Part shown: in pieces, positions 44,349 through 53,474 of the stretch
How positions within the stretch are numbered: position 1 is the first letter of the stretch
How the letters are laid out: every line of letters begins with the position of its first letter
Source of the DNA: Brevundimonas sp.
GTDB taxonomy: Bacteria > Pseudomonadota > Alphaproteobacteria > Caulobacterales > Caulobacteraceae
DNA: 64,000 bases
Reading direction: 5' to 3'
Assembly (NCBI RefSeq): GCF_027487935.1
Contig: NZ_JAIYCP010000022.1
Span: 24,316-88,315 of the forward strand
Notes under the pieces: generated by a model
Seen by the model: only the letters and a program-made list of their open reading frames with translations
The model's database searches: none
What the model was told of the DNA's origin: nothing
Made by a program: the position numbers and the translations under genes

Positions 44349-44711
44349 GTGCGTAACTTCAATCCCGTGCCCTTTGTCGCGGTCGCCGCCGCAGCCGCCC
44401 TCGCCGCAGGCCCGGCTGCTGCTCACGCCAGGCTGGTGAGTGCGACACCCGCGCCCAACGCGACCGTAGCTCCCACCCGATCCATCAGCCTGACGTTCAG
44501 CGAGCGCTCTGTGCCTGCCTTCTCCGGCTTCGATGTCGTCAATTCAGCGGGCGAGAAGATCGCGGCCGAAACCTCTTTTGGCGAGGATGGCAAGACGCTG
44601 GCAGGAACCCTCGCTCGGCCGCTGGCCGCCGGAGTCTACCGTATCGACTGGCGGATCGCGTCGAGCGATGGCCACCGCATGACAGGTTCCTACACCTTCA
44701 CGGTCCGCTGA
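44349..44711 (+). CDS. copC: Copper-binding periplasmic protein CopC
   Basis: The 120-residue protein has a signal sequence cut before HARLVSATPAPNATVAP, the CopC/YobA fold whose mature N-terminal His binds Cu(II), and a C-terminal IASSDGHRMTGSYTFTV with the second His. It starts with GTG. It is followed after four bases by copD, forming a copper-uptake/handling pair. Confidence 0.92.
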   Translation: MRNFNPVPFVAVAAAAALAAGPAAAHARLVSATPAPNATVAPTRSISLTFSERSVPAFSGFDVVNSAGEKIAAETSFGEDGKTLAGTLARPLAAGVYRIDWRIASSDGHRMTGSYTFTVR

Positions 44712-44715
44712 TCCC

Positions 44716-45630
44716 ATGCTCGAAGTCGCGGTCATAGCGCTCCGCTGGCTTCAATACAGCGGCGCCGTCATCCTTCTCGGCGTGCCGCTGTTCCTTCTCT
44801 ACAGTTTCAGGGACGACGACCGGCCCAACCTTGCCTGGGCACGCCCGGCGTTGATCGTCGCGGCCCTAGTCGTCGCACTCGGCTCTCTGGTCTCCCTGAT
44901 AGCCCAAACCGCAGTGATGGCGGGGTCGGTCACCGAGGCAGTCAAGCCGGCATCCCTTTCCTTCATGGTCAGCGGCACCGGCCTCGGCATGGCCATGCTG
45001 GCTCGGGCCATCGTCGCCCTCCTTGCTATTTTTGGCCTCCTCTTCTTCAGATCGGGCAGAGCGCTCCAGGGACTGGCTGTCGTCGCTGGGCTCCTCATCG
45101 CGGCCAGTTTTGCCTGGACGGGGCATGCGGGATCAACCGAGGGGGCAGGAAGACTTGTTCACGTCAGCGCCGACATCATCCACGCCATCGCCGCTGCGCT
45201 GTGGCTAGGGACACTGGTCGCCTTGACAATTCTCCTGCTGCGCCGGGCTGGTCCGGATGATCCCGCGATACACCGCGCCCTGAACGGCTTCGCGGGCCTC
45301 GGAACCCTGGCCGTCTCCCTTCTGGTTCTGACCGGTCTCGTGAACAGCTGGTTCCTCGTGAGCCCTGCGCGGGTCGGAGAGCTCGGAACCAGCCCCTATG
45401 GTCAGCTTCTTATCGCCAAGCTCCTCTTCTTCGGACTGATGCTCGTGTTCGCAGCGAGCAACCGCTTCCGGTTGACACCGGCGCTCGGCTCCGCGCTCGA
45501 CGCGGCCGACCCGTCTCCGTCCGTCCTGTCAGACCTGAAGCGCAGCCTGCTGCTCGAAACCGGGCTGGGGTTGGCGCTTCTTGGCATTGTGGCAGTGATG
45601 GGAACGCTCCCGCCACCCGCATCGCTCTAA
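44716..45630 (+). CDS. copD: Copper resistance membrane protein CopD
   Basis: The 304-residue protein has about eight membrane helices with CopD features: ALRWLQYSGAVILLGVPLF, HVSADIIHAIAAALWLGTLV (His residues for copper) and GLVNSWFLVSPARVGELGTS, then PYGQLLIAKLLFFGL. It accepts copper from CopC and moves it across the inner membrane. Confidence 0.92.
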   Translation: MLEVAVIALRWLQYSGAVILLGVPLFLLYSFRDDDRPNLAWARPALIVAALVVALGSLVSLIAQTAVMAGSVTEAVKPASLSFMVSGTGLGMAMLARAIVALLAIFGLLFFRSGRALQGLAVVAGLLIAASFAWTGHAGSTEGAGRLVHVSADIIHAIAAALWLGTLVALTILLLRRAGPDDPAIHRALNGFAGLGTLAVSLLVLTGLVNSWFLVSPARVGELGTSPYGQLLIAKLLFFGLMLVFAASNRFRLTPALGSALDAADPSPSVLSDLKRSLLLETGLGLALLGIVAVMGTLPPPASL

Positions 45631-45702
45631 GGCTGGCGGAGGGCTCGGAACATTGTAAGCAAGATTGTCATCTCGCCGGGCATGTGGGGTATAGTGGGGA
45701 CC

Positions 45703-46032
45703 ATGTCGTTCCTGCGCCAGGACCGTTTCCCGCTGATAGCTGCGCTCCTCGCGGTGCTGGCTGTGCTGTTTGTGTCCACTGCTTCGATGGCGTGCGAAAC
45801 ACCTCTCGACCAAGACATGGCTTCCATGTCGATGAACGGCGATGAGCCATGCGGGCAGACGGTCACAAAGGTGTCCTGCCAGAAGGCATGTCTGATCTTT
45901 TGCCAGAGCCTCATCCCGCGAGTCGACAGTCCGGCACCTGCACGCCTTTATGCCTCGGTCCGCTATCCGGCGCTCGATGTGCGAGATGCTGGCTTCACGC
46001 TGGAGACTGACGACCCACCTCCACGACCCTGA
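45703..46032 (+). CDS. Cys-containing exported protein of the copper cluster
   Basis: The 109-residue protein has a signal sequence (FPLIAALLAVLAVLFVSTASMA), then a Met/Cys-rich part CETPLDQDMASMSMNGDEPC and SCQKACLIFCQSL, ending in DDPPPRP. A protein with comparable layout and ending (RPPRP) lies at 50834-51187. The Met/Cys content suggests metal binding in the periplasm. The ATG at 45703 follows GGGG; 45682 is an alternative. No family is recognised. Confidence 0.65.
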   Translation: MSFLRQDRFPLIAALLAVLAVLFVSTASMACETPLDQDMASMSMNGDEPCGQTVTKVSCQKACLIFCQSLIPRVDSPAPARLYASVRYPALDVRDAGFTLETDDPPPRP

Positions 46033-46081
46033 TCCTGCCAGCTGAAGAACGACTTCATTCAATCAAACAGAGATCAAAACC

Positions 46082-46228
46082 ATGAAACGCACTCTCACCA
46101 TCGCAGCCCTGGTGCTGCTGGCTTCCGGTTCCGCCGCCTTTGCGGCGGCGCCGGACGCTGTGGTTCAGGCTGTATGCGCCTGCTGCGACGCGATCGCGGC
46201 CTGCGCAGAAGCCTGCACCTGCTGCTGA
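46082..46228 (+). CDS. 48-residue exported Cys-rich peptide
   Basis: The frame encodes a signal sequence (MKRTLTIAALVLLASGSAAF) and a mature tail with seven cysteines in seventeen residues (C32 to C48: VCACCDAIAACAEACTCC). A metallothionein-like metal ligand or sponge is possible. The coding start lies 50 bases after the preceding gene, and a perfect terminator follows 14 bases after the stop, so it is the last gene of the copC-copD transcript. The family is not recognised. Confidence 0.7.
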   Translation: MKRTLTIAALVLLASGSAAFAAAPDAVVQAVCACCDAIAACAEACTCC

Positions 46229-46241
46229 TCGCCTGATCAGG

Positions 46242-46271
46242 GACGCCCGCCCGAAAGGGCGGGCGTCTTCC
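46242..46271 (+). terminator. Terminator after the Cys-rich peptide gene
   Basis: GACGCCCGCCC pairs with GGGCGGGCGTC (11 bp, perfect) across a GAAA tetraloop, followed by a T/C-rich run. Confidence 0.88.
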
Positions 46272-46336
46272 CTTCCCGAACTATCCAGCCAATCCCGCGC
46301 TGACGAGGCGAAACGCCCTGCGATTTTCGACGAAAT

Positions 46337-49300
46337 TCACGCCTCGGCAGTCCCGCTCGGCGCTCCTGTTCCAGCGACACTCTGACGACCGCGCCGGCCT
46401 GCGAACATCGCGAACAACACAGGTAACACCAGCAGCGTCAGCAGGGTCGCCGTGGTCAGGCCGCCAATAACGACCGTCGCGAGCGGCTTCTGCACCTCGG
46501 CTCCCGGACCGAAGGCAAAGGCCATCGGAATAAACCCTAGAACCGCCACCAACGCGGTCGTCATTACAGCGCGGAGGCGGCTGACGGCACCTTCGACCGC
46601 TGCCTGCACCGGTGCCATACCTTCCGCAATCCGCTGCCGCATGGCCTGCATCAGGACGAGGCCGTTCAAGGTCGCGACGCCCGATACGGCGATGAAGCCA
46701 ACGGCCGCCGTGATCGAGAAAGGCATTCCTCTCAGGAGCAGGGCCAGCGCGCCGCCCACCAACGCGAGCGGCACGCCTGCGAAGACTAGGGCGGCATCCC
46801 GCAGGGATCGCAGGGCGAGATACAGGAGGAGCCCGATCGTCAGGAACACCAGTGGAATGATCAGCGCCAGCCGGGCGCTGGCCCGTTCAAGGTGCTCGAA
46901 CTGCCCGCCCCAGTCCAGCCAGCCTCCCACCGGCGGGTTCACATTCTCGGCGACGGCAGCCTGCGCCTCGGTGACGAAGCCGCCGAGGTCACGGCCCCTG
47001 ACGTTCGCCTGGACCACCATCACGCGCTTGCCGTTCTGCCGACTGATCTGATTGGGGCCTTCCGTGGTCTCGAACCTGGCAACCGCCGACAAGGGCACGG
47101 TCGGCGCGCCGGACTCCGCTTCCTCTGGCATGACCGGAAGCTGGGACATGACGGCTGGATCGTTCCTGAGTTCGTCCGACAGCCGCACGACCACGTCGAA
47201 ACGGCGGTCGCCCTCAAGAATGTGGCCGGCGGAGCGCCCGCCCAGAGCGATCGCCAGGGCGTCCGCCGCGTCGCTGGCGTGGATGCCCTGCGCGGCGGCG
47301 ACGGTGCGGTCGATGGAGGCCGTGATGGATGGCTGGCCCGACACTTGTTCGACTCGGACGTCGGCCGCTCCGTCAATTCTGCGCAACGTCGTCGCGACCT
47401 GTTCGGCGGTCCGGCTCATGGCCGCGAAGTCGTCGCCGTAGACGCGGACCGCTACATCGGACCGGACGCCGGCGATCAGTTCGTTGAACCGCATCTCGAT
47501 GGGCTGGGTGAATTCGTAGTTGTTGCCGAGAAGGCCGCCGAGTTCGGTTTCCATCCGCTCGACCAGTTCCGCCTTGGGCAAGCGCGGGTCAGGCCACTGA
47601 TCGCGTGGCTTGAGCATCACGAAGGTGTCCGAGATCGACGGCGGCATCGGGTCGGACGCCACCTCGGCGGTGCCGGTGCGGGTGAAGACCAGTTCGACTT
47701 CCGGCATGGCCTTGAGGGTCCGCTCGACGCGGAACTGCATGGCCTGGCTCTGTTCCAGCGAGGTCGAGGGCACGCGAAGCGCTTGAACCAGCAGGTCGCC
47801 TTCATCGAGCGTCGGCACGAACTCGCGTCCCAAGCTGAGGAAGGCGATCAGGCCGGCGATCAGCGCCACGCCCGCGCCGACCAGGATCGGACGGGGACCC
47901 GCCACCACCTTGCGGAGCAGCGGCTCGTAGCGGGCCTTCGCGGCGCGGGACAGCCGAGTTTCATCGTCGTGGGTCTTGGGCTCTCGCACCCACAGGGCCG
48001 CCATCGCCGGGACGAAGGTGAACGACAGAACGAACGCCGCCGCCAAGGCCAGCATAACCGTGGCCGCCATCGGGCCGAACATCTTGCCCTCGACTCCCTC
48101 GAACATCAGCAGCGGCGCATAAACCAGCAGGATGATGGCCTGACCGAAGGCGGCGGGCCGGGCCATTTCCTTGGCGGCGTCGGCGGCGACACCCAGTCGT
48201 TGCGAAGCGGTCAGGGATTGGCCTGTTTCGGCCCGTTTCAGCGAGAGGCGCCGCAGGGTGTTCTCGATCACCACCACGGCGCCATCGACGATCAGGCCGA
48301 AGTCCAGGGCGCCGAAGCTGAGCAGGTTGGCGCTGATGCCGAAGCGGTTCATCGCCGAGGCGGCGAACAGGAACGACAGGGGAATGACCAGGGCGGTGAT
48401 GATCGCTGCACGGACGTTGCCCAGGGCGAAGAAGAGCACGGCGATGACTAGGATCGCGCCGAGCGCTAGGTTGTGTTCGACCGTGCGGATCGTCGCATCG
48501 ACCAGGGCTGTCCTGTCGAGCGCCGGCCGGATGGTGACGCCGGGCGGCAGGCTGGGTTCGATCTCGCGCAGACGTTCGCCGACGCGATGGGCGACCGCGC
48601 GTGAATTTTCGCCCTGAAGCATCAGGGCGGTGCCGACCACGGTCTCGCGGGCATTGGCGCTGGCCGAGCCGAGGCGGGGCGCGCGGCCGATTTCGACCGT
48701 CGCCACGTCCGAGACGCGGATGACTTGGCCGCCGCGATTCAGGATCGGCGTTTGCGCCAGCTCCTGAAGGCTCCTGATGCGGGCGTCGGCGCGGACGATG
48801 TAGGCTTCGCCGGCGCGGTTGACATAGCCCGCGCCCGCAATGCGGTTGGCGTGTTCCAGGGCCTCGACCAGCTGGACCAGGCCGACGCCATAGGCCGCCA
48901 GACGGGCCGGATCGGGGTGAACGGCGTATTCCTTCACATAGCCGCCGAGGACGTCGATGCCGGCGACGCCTTCGACGGTCTTGAGTTGCGGCGCGATGAT
49001 CCAGTCCTGGACCGTGCGCAGATAGGTCGCCTTCTCCTGATCGGTCCTCAGCCGCTCACCCTCGGGCGTGACGTAAGGCACGCCCGTCGCGGCGGCAGGG
49101 CCGGTCAGCTCGACCGTCCAGATGTAGACCTCGCCCAACCCGGTCACGACGGGTCCTATCGAGGGCGTCAGCCCCTCGGGAAGATCCTCGCGGACGCTCT
49201 GCATCCGTTCGTTGACGAGGCTGCGGGCGAAATAGATGTCCGTGCTGTCCGTGAATACGGCGGTGATCTGCGAGAAGCCGTGCCGCGACAGCGACCGGGT

Positions 49301-49543
49301 CTCGATCAGGCCGGGGAGGCCGGCGAGCGCCGTCTCGACCGGGAAGGTGACCTGGCGTTCGACCTCCTCGGGTCCGAGCGCAGGCGCCACGGTCGTGACC
49401 TGCACCTGCCGGTTGGTGATGTCCGGCACCGCGTCGATAGGCAGCTTCGTCAGTTCCCTGATGCCGAACCCCGCCAGAACGACGGCGATGAGCACGACCA
49501 GCCACCGGAGGCGAACGGCGGCGACGATGATCTTGTCCAGCAT
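46337..49543 (-). CDS. czcA: Heavy-metal efflux RND pump (CzcA/CusA family)
   Basis: The 1068-residue protein has 12 membrane helices and two large periplasmic loops. Helix 4 reads LDFGLIVDGAVVVIENTL, which supplies the Asp/Asp/Glu proton-relay triad of CzcA-type pumps. The N-terminus RWLVVLIAVVLAGFGIRELTK and VNERMQSVREDLPEGLTPSIG are family signatures. Substrate specificity (Co/Zn/Cd or Cu/Ag) cannot be settled by eye; the copper context favours Cu or Ag. It lies two bases after czcB. Confidence 0.95.
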   Translation of the reverse strand: MLDKIIVAAVRLRWLVVLIAVVLAGFGIRELTKLPIDAVPDITNRQVQVTTVAPALGPEEVERQVTFPVETALAGLPGLIETRSLSRHGFSQITAVFTDSTDIYFARSLVNERMQSVREDLPEGLTPSIGPVVTGLGEVYIWTVELTGPAAATGVPYVTPEGERLRTDQEKATYLRTVQDWIIAPQLKTVEGVAGIDVLGGYVKEYAVHPDPARLAAYGVGLVQLVEALEHANRIAGAGYVNRAGEAYIVRADARIRSLQELAQTPILNRGGQVIRVSDVATVEIGRAPRLGSASANARETVVGTALMLQGENSRAVAHRVGERLREIEPSLPPGVTIRPALDRTALVDATIRTVEHNLALGAILVIAVLFFALGNVRAAIITALVIPLSFLFAASAMNRFGISANLLSFGALDFGLIVDGAVVVIENTLRRLSLKRAETGQSLTASQRLGVAADAAKEMARPAAFGQAIILLVYAPLLMFEGVEGKMFGPMAATVMLALAAAFVLSFTFVPAMAALWVREPKTHDDETRLSRAAKARYEPLLRKVVAGPRPILVGAGVALIAGLIAFLSLGREFVPTLDEGDLLVQALRVPSTSLEQSQAMQFRVERTLKAMPEVELVFTRTGTAEVASDPMPPSISDTFVMLKPRDQWPDPRLPKAELVERMETELGGLLGNNYEFTQPIEMRFNELIAGVRSDVAVRVYGDDFAAMSRTAEQVATTLRRIDGAADVRVEQVSGQPSITASIDRTVAAAQGIHASDAADALAIALGGRSAGHILEGDRRFDVVVRLSDELRNDPAVMSQLPVMPEEAESGAPTVPLSAVARFETTEGPNQISRQNGKRVMVVQANVRGRDLGGFVTEAQAAVAENVNPPVGGWLDWGGQFEHLERASARLALIIPLVFLTIGLLLYLALRSLRDAALVFAGVPLALVGGALALLLRGMPFSITAAVGFIAVSGVATLNGLVLMQAMRQRIAEGMAPVQAAVEGAVSRLRAVMTTALVAVLGFIPMAFAFGPGAEVQKPLATVVIGGLTTATLLTLLVLPVLFAMFAGRRGRQSVAGTGAPSGTAEA

Positions 49544-49545
49544 GA

Positions 49546-50697
49546 TCAGTGTCCGTGCTCGGCTTCGCCCTTGGCCAGTTCGGCCTTGAGCAGGAAGGCG
49601 CCGGCCCCGGCGATACGCTCGTCGCCTCGCAGACCGTTTACGATCTCAGTGCGGCCGTCGGCGGTTTGGCCAGTCACGACAGGCCGGGCGCGGAAGCCCG
49701 CGCCATCGACGACGAACACAGATTGCACACCTTCAACGGTCTGGATCGCTTCGCTGGGCACAACCAGTGCGTTGCGGGAAGCCCCGGCACCCAATCGCGC
49801 GGAGATGACGGTCCCGGCCGGGGGGATCGCCCCGGCCGGTCTGGCGCGGACGGTCACTGTGCCGCTCAGGCCCGGTGGAGCGAGCGCGATAATCGTGCTG
49901 ATGATCTCCTGACCGTCGGCACTTCGACCCGATAGCTTGTCGCCGACGCTGATCAGGCGGGCAGTGGCAGGCGGCGCTTCGAAGATGAGCTCGACGCTGC
50001 CGAGGTCAGCGACAGCGGCGACCTCCTGATCCTCTTCGTGCAAAACCTGTCCCGGAGTCGTCGCCACCCGAGTGACCACGCCGTTGATGGGGCTGCGCAC
50101 GACGACCAAGCCCCCGGCCTCCGGCGATCCGTAGGCGCTGAGGCGAGCACGAGCCGCGCGAAGTTCGGCCTCTGTCCGACGAGCCTCGGCCTCGGTGATG
50201 TCGAGCCGCGATTGCGCAACGTATCCCCGCTCGAAAAGTGTGCGGTCGCGCACCACGGCGGCGCGAGCCGCGTCCGCTGCGGCAGTGGCGGCATCGACCG
50301 TCGCGCGCGAGGCAGCCCCTTCGGGACTGCGCAGGGTGACGAGAGGGGAACCCGCCCGCACTTGGCTGCCAGCTCCGACGTGGACCCGGACGACGACGCC
50401 GGGCAGCGGCGCATCGACCACAGCCTCGGCCCCTGGGGCGAATGCGACACGACCGGGCAGCATCAGACCCGCCCCGCCGCCTCTCTCAACTGCGACGATA
50501 CCGACCCCCGCTTCCGCAGCGGCAGTCGGCGTCAGTGCGACGAAGGCCTCGGCGGCGGCATCCTCATGATTTTCTTCCTCCGCCTGGGGATCAGCCGCCC
50601 CGTTGCGGCCGAGCATCAGTTGGGCAGTTCCGAAGCCTACCGCGAGAGCGACGACCACAGCGCCGCCCGTCATCAGCCAGTGTTTCTCGATCTTCAT
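49546..50697 (-). CDS. czcB: RND periplasmic adaptor (CzcB/CusB family)
   Basis: The 383-residue protein has one N-terminal helix (MTGGAVVVALAVGFGTAQLML), a barrel-sandwich region (LPGVVVRVHVGAGSQVRAGSP), a coiled-coil hairpin at about 130-170, and C-terminal beta domains. A His/Glu-rich patch (EEENHEDAAAEAF) and a terminal EHGH may bind metal. It bridges CzcA to an outer-membrane channel, but no czcC or TolC gene is present nearby. Confidence 0.93.
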   Translation of the reverse strand: MKIEKHWLMTGGAVVVALAVGFGTAQLMLGRNGAADPQAEEENHEDAAAEAFVALTPTAAAEAGVGIVAVERGGGAGLMLPGRVAFAPGAEAVVDAPLPGVVVRVHVGAGSQVRAGSPLVTLRSPEGAASRATVDAATAAADAARAAVVRDRTLFERGYVAQSRLDITEAEARRTEAELRAARARLSAYGSPEAGGLVVVRSPINGVVTRVATTPGQVLHEEDQEVAAVADLGSVELIFEAPPATARLISVGDKLSGRSADGQEIISTIIALAPPGLSGTVTVRARPAGAIPPAGTVISARLGAGASRNALVVPSEAIQTVEGVQSVFVVDGAGFRARPVVTGQTADGRTEIVNGLRGDERIAGAGAFLLKAELAKGEAEHGH

Positions 50698-50833
50698 TGT
50701 CGGTCCCTGCGGCCTCGATCGACGGCAAGACCGTTCGTCGGGGCGGATTCATGTCAGGCCCAGCAAGGCTCAAGGCTGTGCTGGGCGGGGGTCATGGAAT
50801 CTTGGCTGACGGTCTTAGCGACCGCCGCGTCCG

Positions 50834-51187
50834 TCAGGGGCGTGGGGGTCGCAAGAGCCCAGCTTGCTCAGGGAGGGGAATGCCGAGCGAGTCGCCCCAC
50901 CCAGCCGGTGCCTCGAAGCGGGGTGGGTTGAGTGAAAGGTGCACCCCGCTCGGAACGCCCAAGACGGATGCGTGACAGCACCCGTGAGCGCAGGCGATTA
51001 CGCAATCCCCGCAGTCGCCCGGTGCGCAGGGTTCGGACGTATTCGAACCGGCAACGGCCATCGCTTCAGCAACAGGCGCACACGTCTCAGCCCGCGCAGG
51101 CACCGCAAGCATGGCAACGGCCAGCGCCAGCAGGATCATGCTGACGAAGGTGGATTGCCGCAGGATGTTGCGCACTGGGTGGGGCAT
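50834..51187 (-). CDS. Cys-rich exported protein upstream of czcBA
   Basis: The 117-residue protein has a signal sequence (MILLALAVAMLAVPARA), then a Cys cluster CAPGDCGDCVIACAHGCCHAS, and ends RPPRP. The cluster contains at least eight Cys/His in 22 residues, suggesting metal binding. It is transcribed toward czcB with a 136-base gap and may serve as a metal chaperone or leader regulator. No family is recognised. Confidence 0.68.
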   Translation of the reverse strand: MPHPVRNILRQSTFVSMILLALAVAMLAVPARAETCAPVAEAMAVAGSNTSEPCAPGDCGDCVIACAHGCCHASVLGVPSGVHLSLNPPRFEAPAGWGDSLGIPLPEQAGLLRPPRP

Positions 51188-51267
51188 TATCCCGGTCCCT
51201 TATCATGCAACTGGGGACCGTGCTCAATCTTCTCGGCCCCAGCGATCGCCATGGGTCCTTACAGTGA

Positions 51268-51759
51268 CTAACGAGGCGCACGCGACGACCAGTGGATGTG
51301 GTGGATGCGCCAGCCGTCGGCGTGGCGCTTAAGCAACATGGTCTCGGTCGTCAGACGGTCAACTACACGGCCATTGAACTGACCTGTCGTGCGGCCTTCG
51401 CTGGTGATCCAGGCGACGTCGCCCTCCGCCCAGCCTGACCTGCGCGCCACGGTAGCTTCCGACGCGGCGGCGAAGGCGGCATCCGATGAGAGATGGTGCG
51501 AGGCGTATTCATCGCGGGACCGTTCCGCACCACCTTCCTCGAAGATCATGACGTCCGGCGCCATCAGAGCCAGTGCGGCAGCCGTATCACCCGCCTTGAG
51601 CGCGGCGTGGAATGCATCGACGACGCCGGCCGCGTCAGTCGCTTCGGCAGCGATCGATCCTGCGGCGGCCTGATGGCCGTGGGCGTGATCCTGGGCCAAT
51701 GCGGGTGTTGCCGCGAGAACGGCAATCGACAGCGCCAGGGCAAGAGAACGACGGGACAT
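51268..51759 (-). CDS. NTF2/SnoaL-like exported protein
   Basis: The 163-residue protein has a signal sequence (ALALSIAVLAATPALAQ), a short His-rich stretch DHAHGHQ, and a DUF4440-like cone fold: VVDAFHAALKAGDTAAALAL, MAPDVMIFEEGGAERSRDEY, then HADGWRIHHIHWSSRAP. The His-rich parts suggest metal binding. The ATG at 51759 is chosen over 51771 and 51807. It lies 47 bases after the DUF411 gene. Confidence 0.8.
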   Translation of the reverse strand: MSRRSLALALSIAVLAATPALAQDHAHGHQAAAGSIAAEATDAAGVVDAFHAALKAGDTAAALALMAPDVMIFEEGGAERSRDEYASHHLSSDAAFAAASEATVARRSGWAEGDVAWITSEGRTTGQFNGRVVDRLTTETMLLKRHADGWRIHHIHWSSRAPR

Positions 51760-51806
51760 TGAAGGCTCCATATTTCGTGGTGTGGGTGGACGGGATGTGA
51801 CCCGCA

Positions 51807-52280
51807 TCAGGCTGGTTGGTTATGACGAGCAAACACGCGGGTGGCGCCGAACCGGAGCACCAACAGCGTCTCGTATGGCTCCCGGTGTCCTTGCGGCGTT
51901 TCCATACCCGGCGAGCCCAAGGGCATCGCCGGCACGGCGAGACCTATTGCAGCCGGTCGTTCAGCGAGCAGGCGAATGACATCCTGGGCGGGCACGTGAC
52001 CCTCGACGAGATAACCGTCGATCAGCCCTGTGTGACAGGACGCCAGCGCATCCGGCATCCCCCGGCTGCTTCGCACAGACTGAAGGCTGGGAAGGATCGT
52101 GATCGTTGTGCTGAAGCCCGCATCGCGCATGTGTCGGATCCACGCGTCGCAGCACGCACAGGTTGGTGTCTTGAAGACCGTGAGATTTCTTGACGGCCGA
52201 GCCTGAGCGCAGGCCGTCCCGGTCATGCCGACAAGAACAGTGGCGCCGAGCAGCAGACGCCGGTTCCAGATGGGTTTCAA
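51807..52280 (-). CDS. DUF411 metal-binding exported protein
   Basis: The protein of about 157 residues has a signal sequence (RRLLLGATVLVGMTGTACAQ) and the DUF411 core: LTVFKTPTCACCDAWIRHM with CxCC, then CHTGLIDGYLVEGHVPAQDV and AIGLAVPAMPLGSPGME. DUF411 proteins occur in copper/silver resistance operons. No ATG fits: a TTG at 52280 with GGGAG upstream overlaps the acyltransferase stop as TTGA, so translation is coupled. Confidence 0.85.
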   Translation of the reverse strand: MKPIWNRRLLLGATVLVGMTGTACAQARPSRNLTVFKTPTCACCDAWIRHMRDAGFSTTITILPSLQSVRSSRGMPDALASCHTGLIDGYLVEGHVPAQDVIRLLAERPAAIGLAVPAMPLGSPGMETPQGHREPYETLLVLRFGATRVFARHNQPA

Positions 52281-53449
52281 AGTGGTTCTCCCTGATCGCT
52301 GCGAACGGTTCGCCTGGCTTCGGCGGGATCGACGCGCGGCGGTCCCATCCGTCTCCGAAGCCATCCTCGGCCGGGGCGCTCAACGAAGACATGGATGGCG
52401 GCGGCGGCAACGAGCGTCAACGCCAACAACCAAGCCAGCTCGACAACGCCCATTCGGTAACCTCCGGGCACGTCCGTGACCGCCTGCACTGCGTTACGCC
52501 ACACCATGAGAATCGGGATGTGAACAAGATAGAGGGCAAACGAGGCCTCACCCGCGAACAGGATGGCGGGATGAGACAAGACGGTGCGCACGCCGGCCTT
52601 CGCCAGTAACGCGAGCGAGAGGATGAAGGGACCGGAAGCCGCGACGATGATCCGATCGTCCACGCCCAACTGCATGAGGCCCAGCAAGCCGCCTGTGGCC
52701 ACCAAGGCGCTGATGGCCGACAGGCAACGTGAGGGCATCCAGCGCTGGCCGAGATAGTAGAGCCCGACCCCATAGAGAAATTCAGGGACGATACGCAGGA
52801 TGCCGAGGCTATCTTCAGCCCGAGGCAAGACCCGGCCGAATTGGACGCGGTAAAAGGCGTCGAGCGCGATGAACGACGCTATGGCCAAGGCGATCAAAAC
52901 CCACGGCCTGGCGCGCAATCGGAGCGCCAGCGCTGCATAGGCTGGAAACGCCAGGTAGGCGAACCATTCCGCAGACAGCGACCATGCCGGCCCATTCCAC
53001 AAGGCCAAGGTATCGCGGGGGAACCAGGCCTGAACGAGCAACAGCGTGCCCACGAAATCGGCGGGATTGAACCGGCCCGGCTCCAGCCCGATGCCGAATA
53101 CGGGGGCGACGAGCACCAGCCCGAGCATGGCGAGAAGGATAAACAGGTGGGCCGGGTAAATCCGCGCAAACCGTGCGGCCAGAAACCGTCCGTAGTCCGG
53201 CGCCTTGTCTCCTTGCAGGTAGACATGCGTCAGGATGAAGCCTGAGAGGATGAAAAAGACGTCCACGCCCAAGCGGGCGCGATTTAACAGGCCAGCACTC
53301 TCCGGCGGCAAGGTCCAGTAGAGCTGGAAGTGAAACAGCACGACCCCCAGGGCGAGGAAGAACCTCACGCCCGTGAGCGGATCCAGCACGTCCGGAAATG
53401 GAACTCGCACGGAGCCTGTGCTGTCGCTCACATCGATCCCCCTCGACAC
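52277..53449 (-). CDS. Acyltransferase 3 family membrane protein in the metal island
   Basis: The 390-residue protein has about ten helices with LDPLTGVRFFLALGVVLFHF, the motif FILSGFILTHVYLQGD, RFLAARFARIYPAHLF and WNGPAWSLSAEWFAYLAFP: a complete acyltransferase-3 domain, probably modifying surface glycans. It is the first gene of the minus-strand operon continuing with DUF411 and is preceded by a promoter motif shared with the ECF module. The link to copper is by context only. Confidence 0.86.
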   Translation of the reverse strand: MSRGIDVSDSTGSVRVPFPDVLDPLTGVRFFLALGVVLFHFQLYWTLPPESAGLLNRARLGVDVFFILSGFILTHVYLQGDKAPDYGRFLAARFARIYPAHLFILLAMLGLVLVAPVFGIGLEPGRFNPADFVGTLLLVQAWFPRDTLALWNGPAWSLSAEWFAYLAFPAYAALALRLRARPWVLIALAIASFIALDAFYRVQFGRVLPRAEDSLGILRIVPEFLYGVGLYYLGQRWMPSRCLSAISALVATGGLLGLMQLGVDDRIIVAASGPFILSLALLAKAGVRTVLSHPAILFAGEASFALYLVHIPILMVWRNAVQAVTDVPGGYRMGVVELAWLLALTLVAAAAIHVFVERPGRGWLRRRMGPPRVDPAEARRTVRSDQGEPL

Positions 53450-53474
53450 CGCTGCCCGGTCGTTCTCTGGTATC

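Noticed and set aside
46892..48451. 519-residue open frame on the plus strand
   Set aside because: Antisense shadow of czcA, caused by high GC codon usage; no recognisable motif.
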